A stretch of DNA of 64,000 nt from Sisyra terminalis (taxonomy: Eukaryota > Arthropoda > Insecta > Neuroptera > Sisyridae), in NCBI GenBank assembly GCA_958496175.1, contig OY292278.1:26846001-26910000 (forward strand). Direction: 5' to 3'. The translations under genes were made by a program, and so were the position numbers. The number at the start of each line of letters is the position of its first letter. Positions within the stretch are counted from its first letter, which is position 1. The notes below the pieces were generated by a model, which saw only the letters and a list, made by a program, of their open reading frames with translations, did no database searches and was not told the DNA's origin. Shown one piece after another: positions 23,622 through 34,956 of the stretch.

Positions 23622-24645
23622 CAGAGGTGGGCAAACGGTTAATCGGGAACAAGTCGACAGTCGATCGCAGGAATTTTAAATAACTTTTTAGGTAAATTTC
23701 ATTTTTTTTTAATTGAAAATATGTACTAAAACTTTAACAGACAATGAAACTTGAATTGTATACTAAACACTCACCTATACGATATTACGGATATTACTCA
23801 CCTAACGGATATTACTGATTCCCAAATAGTACTTCGATTACTTCCTGCTAATCATTCTCTCTAAAGGGGTTATTTATGTTTCACGGTTTCATAAAATCGA
23901 TTTTTGTTTGTTTCATTAATGTCTACAACATCTCTAGAATTTTATCCTAAATTTTCATTTGATCTAAGTAATAGTTTCGGATGTACAGCCTTGGGAAGCT
24001 CAGCGCACCGCAGGTATATCAGTAATATATAAAGCCAATTGTTCAACTTTCTCTAGAACTACTTAACCGATTTTGATGAAATTTTACATAGGTCTTTGAG
24101 ATACTATTCACATGGAATTGGACGAAGGATTTTATTTTAATTACAAATATTTAAGGAAAAATGCCGACCAAACTTCAGCGAAATTCACAATTTTTTTGTT
24201 AAAAGGGTTACCAAAAATCCAATTTTCCCTTTTTTTCTTTTCCTTCGTCCAAGTTCTAGTTTGTGGTTTTAACTAAACCACAATTTTTTTCACTTCTTTT
24301 TCACTTATTTTCACGCATAATCATGTCATAAGTTCTGCTGTCAACGCGGACATACCTTTTTTCCGAAAGGTCACCGGAAATGGCGTCGAAGTAGGGGATT
24401 TTAGATAATTTATTTTGAAATTTTCAGAATTATTGTCAAATACGTATATTTAAAAAAAACGTTTAAAAAAATATTTTATTTTTATATTGGAAAGAAATTT
24501 ATAACAGGCCATTTTTCCCCGATTGAGCCCATGTAACTCCTTAAATATGTATTTGCTTTTAATTTAACCCATTTTTTGTAGTCGATCGTGTGTAAATAAG
24601 AAAAATTATTATCGATTTTGTCAGTATTAAGTTTGTCCACCTCTG
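23622..24645. mobile_element. hAT-like MITE (CAGGGGTGGACAAA family), copy 2, with nested insert
   Basis: The ends CAGAGGTGGGCAAAC and GTTTGTCCACCTCTG form an imperfect inverted repeat. The flanking octamers GTTTATGA and GTTTATAG match at six of eight positions. Left (23622-23862) and right (24542-24645) parts align with the continuous copy at 10943-11263. The intervening roughly 680 bp is an insert. Confidence 0.8.
23863..24541. mobile_element. Nested insert of unknown class
   Basis: It splits the MITE between its CATTCTCT and TAAAT.TGCATT blocks. Its ends, AAAGGGGTTA and TAACTCCTT, form a short inverted repeat, with TA on both sides. The interior includes AACCGATTTTGATGAAATTT, a motif seen in several insect repeats and again (complement) near 53430. 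There is no coding capacity. Confidence 0.55.
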
Positions 24646-24839
24646 GTTTATAGGAACACTATAGGGTCCGCGAAAGCTTTTCATTGAACCCGCGAACTTG
24701 TGAAATTTGAGGTCATCTATGTTTGATCATTGCTTTTGCTTTACTATTGCATAATTTCTTTAGCCCGCAGCGGATATCAAAATTTTAAATCCAACCCTCC
24801 ACAAAATCATGTTAGACACCCCTGATTTATAGAATCATC

Positions 24840-25930
24840 ATATGCACCAAAATGTTCACATATTTGTACTGATATTTTGTCCCTTCGAGCGACATCAACA
24901 AAGTGTCATTAGCAATATTTTTTTCCTTTTACATCGGCAATATTTTTTATTTACTTCAAATTCAAACCGAAAAATTTATTCAATTTTTAAAACCGTTTTA
25001 TGTTTCATGTTACATGTTAATGACACTTTGATTATAAAATTTCAAATTTCGATTGTTGATCTGGTAACGTGTTATTACATATAAACTCTGCCACCCCTTT
25101 TTACCCTGTTGGGGGAGGAATTTTCACAAATCTGTTCTTATCGGAGACCTACATTCCCTGGCCATATTAATAGACGCACTATAGGTTTGGTATAAAACCT
25201 GAAGTAAGAGCTATTTTATTTTGGGTCTATATTTTTGATTGAGTTTAACTTTCCTGTACAAATTTTATTTAATACGCTTATTATTATAGGGTGACCAAAA
25301 ATCATATTTACTAAAAAATAAATTTTTACAAACAATTTTTAACAATTAAATTTCTTCTTAATTATGGCGAGCTGAATTGTTTAATATTTAATTGAAATCC
25401 CGGTTACTGGTATTTAAGTTCCCATTCTGCGCAGCTGCGCTGTCTATGTAGGACAATACCGTCTGCTGTATTTGTGGATAATGATTCCATACGTGAATAT
25501 TGTTTATAAAGACTATTTTTCTGTTGTGACCACTCTTAAGCTACTTTCTTCTTCAACAACTTCCACATATTTTCAATGGGTTTCAAATCAAGGCTATTAT
25601 CCTCAAGTAGGGTCTTAGGGAAAATAAACAAGGTTATACCCTTACCCAGAAAATATATTTCTTAAAAATCAATACAACTTTTTACAATATAAAAAGTAAA
25701 CAATATTAAATTTAAATTAGTAGAATATGTACATTTAGTGTTAAATCTTAAGTGTGTCTAATAATATGGCCAGAAACTGTACATCACATAAGGGATGTAT
25801 CCTCAAAATTTCACGTCTCTACGACCAGCAGCTTAGGCTGTGGGTTGATCCATCAGTTAGTCAGTCAGGACAAACGATTTCGTGCTTGTATATTAATTGA
25901 TTTAGAAACATTTGAAACACAATATAATAT
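24840..25930 (+). repeat. Dispersed repeat (ATTTCGATTGTTGAT family) interrupted by Tc1
   Basis: 24842-25151 and 25780-25910 together match the uninterrupted copies at 40817-41200 and 45370-44970 (minus). Shared blocks are CACTTTGATTA..AAATTT, AATTTCGATTGTTGAT, CAAAATTTCACG and the TTGATCCATCA.T.AGTCAGGACAAACGATT end. A partial copy is at 50936-51075. Frames inside it (24842-25084, 25752-25958) are not conserved between copies, so I do not call a gene. Confidence 0.75.
25152..25779 (-). mobile_element. Tc1-like non-autonomous element, complete ends
   Basis: TA duplications (25150-25151, 25780-25781) bracket the inverted ends CATTCCCTGGCCATATTAAT and CAGTTTCTGGCCATATTATT (minus strand). About 628 bp long, against 1.3-1.7 kb for a full Tc1 element. 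The minus strand reads the transposase C-terminus: DNSLDLKPIENMWKLLKKK, then a stop after VA and a decayed tail with ADGIVLHRQR. The N-terminal two thirds are missing, as in the copy at 7489-8066. Before insertion the host repeat read CCTACATCACATAA. Confidence 0.88.
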
Positions 25931-27895
25931 TTATTTTGTATTCATATATAAAAACTGAATAGTTATCTTAAAAATAAAATTTAATAGATTATTACTTCTT
26001 TTTTTCTCAATTTTGATAGGACAAAAAACTTACAGGGTTTGATTTTAACAAAAACAATATGATCCATTTTTATACTTATCAAAATTACACAAAATCAAGT
26101 AGAAAATTAAAAATTAATTCTGTTAAAATATTATGCCTACATTATTACACACTATTTTTTTGTTGTTGGATTTATTACTAATTTTTCTTTTTATTTATAG
26201 CTCTTTTAGACCGAAATAAATCAATTATCAATTGATTACCTAATTTATTTTAAAGTTAATCAATTTGTTTAATTAAGAATTATAAAATAGAAAAGATCAA
26301 AGGAAAAACTATCGATTACTTAAAATTGACTACATACAATTAACAAAAAAGAAAAATTCATCAAATATGATACTTTCAGGTTGATAGGAATTTCTTTCTA
26401 TGACGTCAATGTGTAAAAGCAAGAAAAAAATTCCCATTTCATTTTTAATTATTAAATGATATCGAGCATAATTACGCCCGAATATATAATTGAATTTGTT
26501 GAAGATATAGTAATAAAAAAAAACAAAAACAAAAACGAAACGAACGAGCTATATTTAGGAGGTAATTACACCATCCTTTGTTTCTATCAAGTCGACATTA
26601 TCTTTTTTTTGCCCAGGGATTCGTTCCTCGTTTGTTTCAACCCGTCCCTTTTTTGTTTTTCGTATAATATATGTTTCACTTCATTTTCTTTCGGATGCTC
26701 TTTTGTTTGATTTGAGAAAAAAATAATAAAGAATCAGTCTGAGGGTTGAAAACATGATCTATATGCCCATGTTATTTACGTGAAAATTTCACCATGACGA
26801 TTTTCTTCTTAAAATTTGTATTCATTTATAAATCGTGAATACTGAGTAGGCATGTCAATAATAAATCTCCAAAACAAATTTACGTCTTGTTCTAATTGAA
26901 GTTAGGCTTCGATGAAATAATTATGATAGGATCATTGAAAATAAAAGAGATGAGAGAAATGGAAAAATTGGGGTTTTGAAAATTGAATCTAGAACCTCAA
27001 TAATTTCAAACGGGGAAACGACTGATTAAATATTTGTTTAATTAAATGAAATTTATAATAAATTTTAGATGGATTCTATCAGCTTTCGGGGAATGGGGAA
27101 ATAAATTATTTATTTATTTTTAATCATAGATTCATATCGCCACTGTGTTTCAAATTTTTCATAGTATTAAATGAATTTTATACAAATTTAAAACAATGAT
27201 TTTTTTACAAATTGTATTTAAAATAAATGTTTAATCCATTAATCTGTTAATACATCTTTATATTCTAGTTTTTAGTTTATAAGTTTATTCAGCAGAGCTG
27301 CCAGAAAAACATATTTTAGTTACTTGAAAGTATTAATGTTACTGTATTATAGTTCCTTTGTTTTTGGCTAAAAAACTAAGGGAAAAAAACTTTATAATAA
27401 AAAAAAACTAAAAAACGTTGTTTTACTACGTAACTAGTATCTTATAGTCTAGGATCCCACTGCAGAAAAGTGTAGTGATCGAGTTTATGCTAAAAACCTA
27501 ATTTTACGCATATTTATCATCAGGAAAATAAATATCTACTAGGTTGCCTATCAAAATGTGGCCGCTAGTATTGTTAACTAAATTATTTTCAATTGATTTT
27601 CCGCAAAAATTTAATTGATTTGTTTTTAAAATAAAATATCGTCCACTTCACGGCAATATATATAAAGATTTTGAAAAGTTTGGGTTGCCGTTGTGCACTT
27701 GACCTCTTTGCAGCCAGGTGTTAACAGGTATGATTTTGGGCCCTTTTTACGTTCTTAACGTGCATTTATGATTTATATATCAAATTAAGGCTTTTTTTTC
27801 TCAGCATTGTGATATACGGTTGCCTAATTAAATCTGGCCGTAAATAAGGGTCGCTAGCTGCTAAAGATGGTAAATATTAAAAATAGAGTGAAAGA
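25931..27895. other. Unannotated AT-rich DNA
   Basis: No gene or recognisable repeat. The 84-codon frame at 26456-26710 has low-complexity Asn/Lys and Phe/Cys composition without a motif. Confidence 0.4.
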
Positions 27896-27898
27896 AAG

Positions 27899-28210
27899 CT
27901 AGCGCGTAACATCACCAGTCAGACGAGGACAGCGATTGGCAGCCATTGCACATGCGTCGGATGATAGTGTTTTCAACCACTCAAGTACTTCCGGAGTATT
28001 TTTTGAACAAAGTTTTATCAATATCGATTCTGTTACTTTTCCAAATGTTTGTGGCAAAGTAGACACAATTTGATATAAATAATAGAAACCATCAATGATT
28101 TCTATGTCGACTTGTCCGGAATTAGCTGGTGCAATCTTTGCTGTCAATTGTTTACTTAGAGTTGACTTGTCCGTCTTTCATGTCGCCTCGGCAGTGGAAT
28201 AGTACAGAAG
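27899..28210 (-). pseudogene. Fragment of a possible repeat-associated conserved protein
   Basis: The minus strand is open for 82 codons from 28147, and the frame extends upstream to about 28170 (TDKSTLSKQL). It reads IEIIDGFYYLYQIVSTL and TFGKVTESILIKLCS. The arrangement K.(D/N)KS.L...L, then (I/V)IDG..L.., then TFG.V...(I/V)L resembles an uncharacterised protein found in many copies in invertebrate genomes, generally with transposon-like distribution. I recognise the pattern but not a named domain. It lacks upstream and downstream parts, and the last roughly 30 residues look unrelated, so it is a fragment. No promoter or splice context is seen. Confidence 0.4.
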
Positions 28211-28254
28211 GTAGAGGTGCTAGAGGGAATGACAGTAAGGTAGAGTGGTGCTTA

Positions 28255-28630
28255 AAGGTCTGTGGGCATAAAGGTCCACCATAAATATAAAATACTAGTG
28301 GCATATTGCTCTATTTAACATAGGTAGGGTGAGGAAGTGTAAGAAACATTTCGAGGCCACTCTGGCAGTTAAGCTACATCACAGGTAGGAGATTTACGAT
28401 GGCACCTCGATATTTTTACGAAAATAAAATTTTTGATTATTATTCTTTTCGGTTTTCAGCAGTAATATTGCTTTGATTAGACTAAAACATAATTTAATAA
28501 TTTATGAGATTTAGTGGTATTTCAGGATTTATTATTAGTTTTTAGCTAATTTAAACAGTAAACTAGTTATAACCCAGTAAAAACACTTTAACGTAACTTA
28601 GGTAAAAAGGTCCACGTGGGCCTTTTCCTT
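28255..28630. repeat. Possible MITE with AAAGGTCC(A/T) ends
   Basis: TAAAGGTCTGTGGGCATAAAGGTCCACC near 28254 and AAAAAGGTCCACGTGGGCCTTTTCC near 28604 are partly complementary and flank about 330 bp of AT-rich DNA. No target duplication was recognised. Confidence 0.35.
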
Positions 28631-30345
28631 ACCCAGCCTCGTGAAGGTTGGATTCAACGCAATCTTTGGAAGTAAGAGACCCATGAAAATTGTATTTTTA
28701 AGGGTTTCTAAAGGTTTAATTTTTATAATTTTAATTGGTGGTATTTATAATTTTATAAAGATCTATTAATATTAAGAATTTTTAACCATAGTTACTGGTA
28801 ATTGACATACCAATACTTTATTTCAACTCCGGTGTGTTTCACCAAAAAGTTTGGCGTATGAGTTTGTTTTAAATCATGGGACTATATGTTTTTATCTAAT
28901 ATTTACAATTTGCCTGATGAAGTTGGAATAACACTAACGAAACGTTGCAATTGATATAAATGAAGTAAAAGTTAATTCGTTTGGTCTACCACATCCTGAT
29001 ATATCCTTCACATTATACGAATATTGGAATTCATGTAAGAAAATCGAAAATAGCTTAAGAAAATAGAATCAAGGAAAGACTTCTAGAATGCTTCACTGAG
29101 GAAAACTTCTTGCGAAATGGTAAATACTTGAAAAATATGAGACAAATAAAATGCATTTATCAGTTTGTCGATCATTTTATAACGAAGAATACAATTTTTG
29201 CAAAGTTTTTGATTAGTGTTAAAATGTTTTTACTATAGGTTTATATATTTTACTAAGCAATGATTGATTTTTATTGTTCATTCCATATAATCTCAAAACT
29301 TTTATTAGTGACTGTACACATATTACCATTGCATTAATCCAATTTTCATTAAACTATAGTCTTTTTATGAAACATGCCGGCGACAAAAACGTGATGTTGA
29401 ATGTTTTTAAATTTATTATAAATGCAAAATAAGATTGCATCACATCAAATACACTCCTTTTTTCCTCCTTCTATACATATCCACCACCCATTTCATCCCT
29501 GTGGCAGCTTTCAACTTGTCATTTTAACCAAGCGACATTCAAAGTGCAATTGTTGCTGCAACATCAGTACGAATATAAATTAAAACGATTTAAATATTCT
29601 CTTTGGCACATTTTTTTCAAAAGATAAAAGTTAACATTGAGAAAAATACAAGGTGAGTGCTTTGCGCTTTGCATGGTGACTTTTATTTGCTCTTTTGTAT
29701 GATTTTTCTAAAAGAGAACAAAGTTTGAAAGTTTTCTTCCAAAATAGTTTTACGAACCGATATTTTTGATTAATGGCATTCGACGTGCCCTTATCGTATG
29801 GTTTATGGATTGGATTTTAAAAATTTTAAGTTTTTCACTTCCTTTTTTTTGGCGTTAGAAGTGTTTTGTCGGAAAAACTTTTTGAAATTTAATGGTTTGA
29901 GTGGAAGACAAATTTTAGAGTTGACCTAGTTTTAAATAGAAATATTTCTTGAATAAATTGGGTCATCTTTTAATTGAAAACTATAAAAACTTTTTTGTTT
30001 TTAACATACAAGGGTGACCAACTCGAATTATCTTGTGGGTGCCTTTAGAAGTGCGTAAAACAAACAACTCTCTTAAATTAAAGCGGCGCTTGGATGTTTC
30101 AAAAAGTTATCTCTGCCTTTTTTAAATATAAACTTTTTATAGAATAACCCCTTCATGAAAGTTTTCCATGACTTCTACAGTCACATAAAAAATCTCAAAA
30201 CTCAACCATTCAAATGATTTTGAAGTCTCAAATTTTCAGAATCTTTTTTAATAATATTTAAATCTACCAGGTCCACAAGCAAATTTTTATTGAACTGTGT
30301 TAAGTAATATCTTATTGAACCTATGTTTGGCATAAAATTTTATTT
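28631..30345. other. Unannotated AT-rich DNA with one retroposon-tail-like motif
   Basis: At 28910-28970 the sequence CCTGATGAAGTTGGAATAAC..AACGAAACGTTGCAA resembles the conserved tail (CTGA.GA(A/T)G......CGAAACGT) seen at 39462-39515 and, more degenerate, at 46698-46730. Such tails occur at the 3' ends of several arthropod retroposons. Nothing else seen. Confidence 0.4.
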
Positions 30346-30349
30346 AACA

Positions 30350-30680
30350 TTTTTAATAACAAAATTACTTTTAACCTCTTATTATTAGGTTCACAAAGTA
30401 GAAAGTACTCTTTCTTATATCATAAAAACAAAATTACTTTTTCTAAACTTTCGAACGGAAAAAATATTAGAGGTAATTTTAAGCAAAATTATAATGAACT
30501 GATATCAGTATTCATATTTGAGGAATCAAATATTAAATGAAAAACAATATTTTTTAAACTTTTTTATCTCACGAATCCAGTTTCGGTCGTAGTTTCGGCT
30601 TGACGACAGTCGAAACCGAAACAAAGCCAAAACTCGTTTTTTGGTTGAAATCAGAACCGAAAGTTCGTTCGGACACTAAA
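30350..30680 (+). mobile_element. MITE right end (TAGTGTCCGACCGAAA family)
   Basis: It aligns with 61165-61535: shared AATGAACTG, TGAAAAACAATA and CTCGCAAATTTAGTTTCGG-like blocks, and the terminal CGAAAGTTCGTTCGGACACTA. The left half is absent. Confidence 0.6.
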
Positions 30681-30834
30681 ACAATCTAAACTGGCATCAT
30701 AATTGACTCCACATCTGATGGACATTTCGTCAAACATTAAAATACAATATTGCTAAGTGCGCTTAAAATAAATCTTCATTAATGCTAGATTCTATAGGAA
30801 CTGTACCCAATAAATATCTAAGAACACTTACTGT

Positions 30835-31345
30835 CGGACACTACTTGGGATGGGCTCCTAGCCACAAAAGTATAAAGGGTAATGAAGTGCCGATGCCTTT
30901 GCCCGTCAAGGATTCAAGGCACTAATCATAGATCCACAGAAGCCACAAGTCACTCAAAAGTACCATCAAAAATCAGCTTTAAAAATCAATGCTCTATGTC
31001 TATATGGAAGAACACCATTACACAGACACAAATGAAAAAATATTGGGAAAACTATTTCTGAACGAAGCCACTTAAATACTTGACCCCAAAAGTAAACAAA
31101 CTAGAATAGTAACGAGCTTAATAACCGGCTACTGGGGACTGAAAAAACACCTACATACAATTGAAGTACATACGGGTGATCAAATATGCGAATTCTTTCA
31201 GAGGACGAAATTGCTTCTCACATTCTATGGGTATACAGCGCTCTGAATGAAATAAGTTATAAAAAGCTAGAGGTTACAAATTTTGGAACCGTAGTAATCG
31301 AAAAACTCCGAATAAGTCCGCGTCAGTTGCGAATATTTGTCCCAC
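30835..31345 (+). mobile_element. RNase H-type non-LTR retrotransposon 3' end
   Basis: The plus strand reads GWAPSHKSIKGNE (decayed WVPGHKGIKGNE), then in other frames TRIVTSLITGYWGLKKHLHT, GDQICEFFQR and LLLTFYGYTAL. These correspond to the K.V.GL.TGH..L..HL.T.G, C.FC and ET..H.L blocks of the copies at 890 and 17245. Several frameshifts show it is dead. Confidence 0.72.
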
Positions 31346-31922
31346 TACTTAACTAGGTGAAATACGATTCCAGGAAATATAATTAATCCTTAGGCTTGAG
31401 GGTTCCGGTAAAATTAACTTCATCCTGAAAAGCCCAACTTTATTTATAGAAACACTGATGTAAATGAAATTCAATATGTTTCAAAAAAAAATATTTCACC
31501 CACAATAGGGCATGCATATTGTAACATCAAAACCATAAGGGAAGGCAATTCTTACATGAAACTGAAGAATAAAAAAAGCATTATACATAATCGTGTGACA
31601 TATCGTTAAGAAGACCTTTTAAAACTAATAGTTAAAACGTTTTTTTACATTTTTGTTTTATTTGAACCATTCATTAGGAAAGTATATACATTTTATCGCT
31701 TAGTCCCTTTTTTGAATCATTAAATTTGGCAATCTGCATTTCCTACTTTGTTTTCAATTTAATTCGCGACTAAATCGGTCCATAATGACAATTTAGACAT
31801 AAAAGGGAAAATTATACCATATATACTAGAATTTAAAAAAACAAAATATCAACATCATAACCGTTGCTCATCAGAACATACCCGTATTACACGGCTTGGA
31901 TTTAAATATCTATAGTTTAGAA

Positions 31923-32190
31923 CAGCCCTGGCCAACCCAAATTGCACCCCGGGCCGCATTGACGACCTAAAATTTTCTAAGGGCCGCACATACAGACATC
32001 ATACAAATATAATTTATTTTTTTTATCATTATAAATATTATACTTAAGTCTTTTTTTTTAGAGGTAATCTGAAAATACAATCAGGTAAATGTAAATTTTG
32101 AAATACCCAATTTTATAAAAAAAATATTTCTTCATACATGACCGCGGGCCGCACGTTTGGGCTTCTCGGGCCGCGGGTTGGCCAGGACTG
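31923..32190. mobile_element. hAT MITE with perfect target duplication
   Basis: CAGCCCTGGCCAACCC (31923-31938) and GGGTTGGCCAGGACTG (32175-32190) are inverted ends with a single mismatch. The 8 bp on both sides are identical: GTTTAGAA at 31915-31922 and at 32191-32198. Subterminal GGGCCGCA/CGGGCCGC motifs are present. Non-coding, 268 bp. Confidence 0.93.
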
Positions 32191-32198
32191 GTTTAGAA

Positions 32199-33250
32199 TA
32201 TTCACTATACGAAAAAAAAAATTTTAGCTATGAGATTACTATTGTACTTTATTGAGGAGTGTATTTGAAATAACGTTTTGTATTTTTTAGTTCCCCTAGA
32301 AAAAGTTTTCTAATTTAACTTAAAAGCACCAAGTTTAAACGAATCTAACGACAAATTTCATTTTCTAGGCGTTGCATTTCGTTTTGTAATGCATTTTGAA
32401 CATTTGATATCCGAATTTATGCACATAAATTAGTTTGTTTGCATATGTGATTTTCACCTAATTTTATATCCAAATAATAGCATGTCATAATAATATCCTA
32501 CAACAATGCAAATCTGATTGTTGGATTTAATTTCCGAGTATTTATGTTATTCAAATTAACAAATACGAATGTAATTTATGTAAATCAACATCAAGAGAGT
32601 GTATGATATACTTTTACTAGATGGGAAAGTAAAGTTTAGACTCTAGAATATTATTTTCTGTTAAATGAAAATTTCTAATATTACCAAAGTGCAATTGGCA
32701 GTCATCAATTGGCTTAGAAAAAAAATTGAAATTATGATCGATATTAAATTTATACAAATAAGGATAAGGATTAAGGAAATTAATTCTATTGTTGTACTTA
32801 ATTGTTCGAAAGCTCAAAATAAATCAAATAGATTCTTCTTAGCAGTATACATGAAGTATAAAACTCTGACGTCACACGTATACAGTCACGTGTACAGCCA
32901 ATCATATGGGTTTTAGGTGCAAGCGGCAAAAATTAAAAAAAAAACTAATTTCTTGATGAATTTAAATATAGTTGAAGGAAAAACATAGTAAAAAATCGAT
33001 TTTATTCTAACTCTTCATGACAAATTTCATTTTAAAAGAAAGTTTTAAGTCTCAAACCAATTGTTTTAAATACTAGAGCAGTGCAATATTGTGTAACTCT
33101 TACATATTTTTTTCTTGTCAGTTTTTTAATATATTTTCAAAATATTAAAAGTATTTGTATTTTAATCAATTCTAAGTTTTTTCACCAGAAGAATTAATTA
33201 CATAAATTTTTTTAGCAGCTTACAATATAAGCTCCCATAAAAGTTGTATG
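32199..33250. other. Unannotated AT-rich DNA
   Basis: No gene or recognisable repeat. Overlapping frames at 32617-32916 lack motifs. Confidence 0.4.
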
Positions 33251-33251
33251 G

Positions 33252-33401
33252 CATACTGGTGGCCGAGAGGTCTAGGTAACCGTTCCAAAATTGGAAAGTA
33301 CTTTATTTCTTGACTACGGATTTTTATATTTTTATCAATCCTTGAGTCGCTAAATATATTAGTAGTTATAAAGCGACGGTAAGTAAAAATTAAAAAAAGA
33401 G
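33252..33401 (+). mobile_element. tRNA-derived SINE, copy B
   Basis: It begins CATACTGGTGGCCGAGAGGTCTAGG (A-box region). A body lacking a clear B box follows (TTGACTACGGATTTTTATA, TTGAGTCGCTAAATA, AGTTATAAAGCGACGG) and an A-rich end. It is shorter than copy C because about 40 bp around the B box are missing. Confidence 0.75.
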
Positions 33402-34815
33402 TTATAATTAGAAATTGTTTCAAATTAACAATGGTTGACTAAGAAAGTTTGTGATTTCCATACCAATGCATGAAATTTACAATTTTCATCTCCAAAAATT
33501 GAGACTAAAAGATATATTTTTCTCCGAAGATAACAACATTGTAGAGTGTTTTTTTTTAATCAAATTTACTCTATATGACTAGAGCCAAGCAATTTCAAAT
33601 TGTGTAAGTCTTTTACATATCAGTTATACAATTTGAATAAATTCAATTTAATTTAGAAAAATCAATAAAAAAACGAAACAACTTTGACGCATAAACTCCC
33701 ACAAGAATTGTACTTACTTATTTATTATCCGGTTTCCTTATACAAAGTGTCAATTTTGTTTAAAAATTGGCAAACAGAATACAGCTTTTAGCACAAAATT
33801 ACTTTTTTGAGTAAATAAACAGAAAAGCTTGTTTGTTGATTGAATGAGATATTAATTTGACAACCAATAAGTGCAGAATAAAAAAACAATTTATTGCTTT
33901 AAAGCTTTTATACTTGATATGAATTAATGTTATTATATATGTTGAAACTAATATGAATTATCCAGGATCCGAAAATTCTGATCGAAGATCGTGTTGGAAT
34001 TTGGAATATTAAACTGTGAGTTGATTTTATTATTGGAAAATAAGGAAAAGTCAAATTTCAACTTGCTAGTAAACATTACCAACACTAAATAAATCAAACG
34101 GTACGTTAGTTATCGAAACTTTTTTTCTTTTCCACTCAGAAGAATTACATTTTAGATTTAAAATACTGGATATTTAATTGGGTGAATTGAAAAACTACGG
34201 GTTTTTTCATGGTTCTTAATGTTTTTTTTTAATTTAGTTTTTTAGCGGTTTTTGAATATATAACACTACTAACTAGTCCCGAGATTCAATTCACTGATTT
34301 CGGAGCGAACACCTTCACCATTCGTTCACCAATTGAAACTTAAAATATATTTGCAATAACTTATGGTTTTATGAAACCTATAACTTACTAAAACTATAAT
34401 ATTATTTACTGTACAAAAACCATAAAATTTTAAAACCAATTTGAATATTTACTCATATATTTTATATCATTATGCTTTATGACAGTAGCTCTTAAACTTG
34501 TTGGAGATACTTACCCCCACCAGTTTCATATATGCATTCACCGAACTCTTATTGGTTGGAAAAAGAAAATATGACTTTTTTCAAACTCTTGACATACAGT
34601 TATATAATAACATATGACACATAGCTTATACTATTGATGCACAAATTATCAAAACCATTTCAAAAAACAAAACAACACAATTTAAACGAGTTATCCGTCG
34701 AGCCCGCGAGACTGACTCACCGAACCTCAGTGGTTCGATCGAACCCAGGTTAAGAACCACGGACTGGGATGTCCCATCAACATTTATTTTCAACTCTTCT
34801 CAAAAATGTTTTAAT
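33402..34815. other. Unannotated AT-rich DNA
   Basis: No gene seen. At 34700-34770 GAGCCCGCGAG and GAACCCAGGTTAAGAACCAC resemble hAT MITE subterminal sequence, but the opposite end was not found. Confidence 0.35.
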
Positions 34816-34818
34816 AAA

Positions 34819-34956
34819 CCTACTGGTGGCCCAGTGGTCAAGGTAGCCGATCTTAAACAGGTAGGTGTTGAATTCGAACCGGTTTTGATTTTTTTAACCT
34901 AAATGGGACCAACTTTATTATATACGTAAATAAATAGAATAATATAAAAAAAATAT
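34819..34956 (+). mobile_element. tRNA-derived SINE, second subfamily
   Basis: The head CCTACTGGTGGCCCAGTGGTCAAGG (A box) and GAATTCGAACC (B box) are 32-45 bp apart as in a tRNA. The body differs from the other SINEs (AAATGGGACCAACTTTATTA), and the A-rich end is at about 34946-34954. A tail-like fragment recurs at 15285-15340. Confidence 0.7.
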
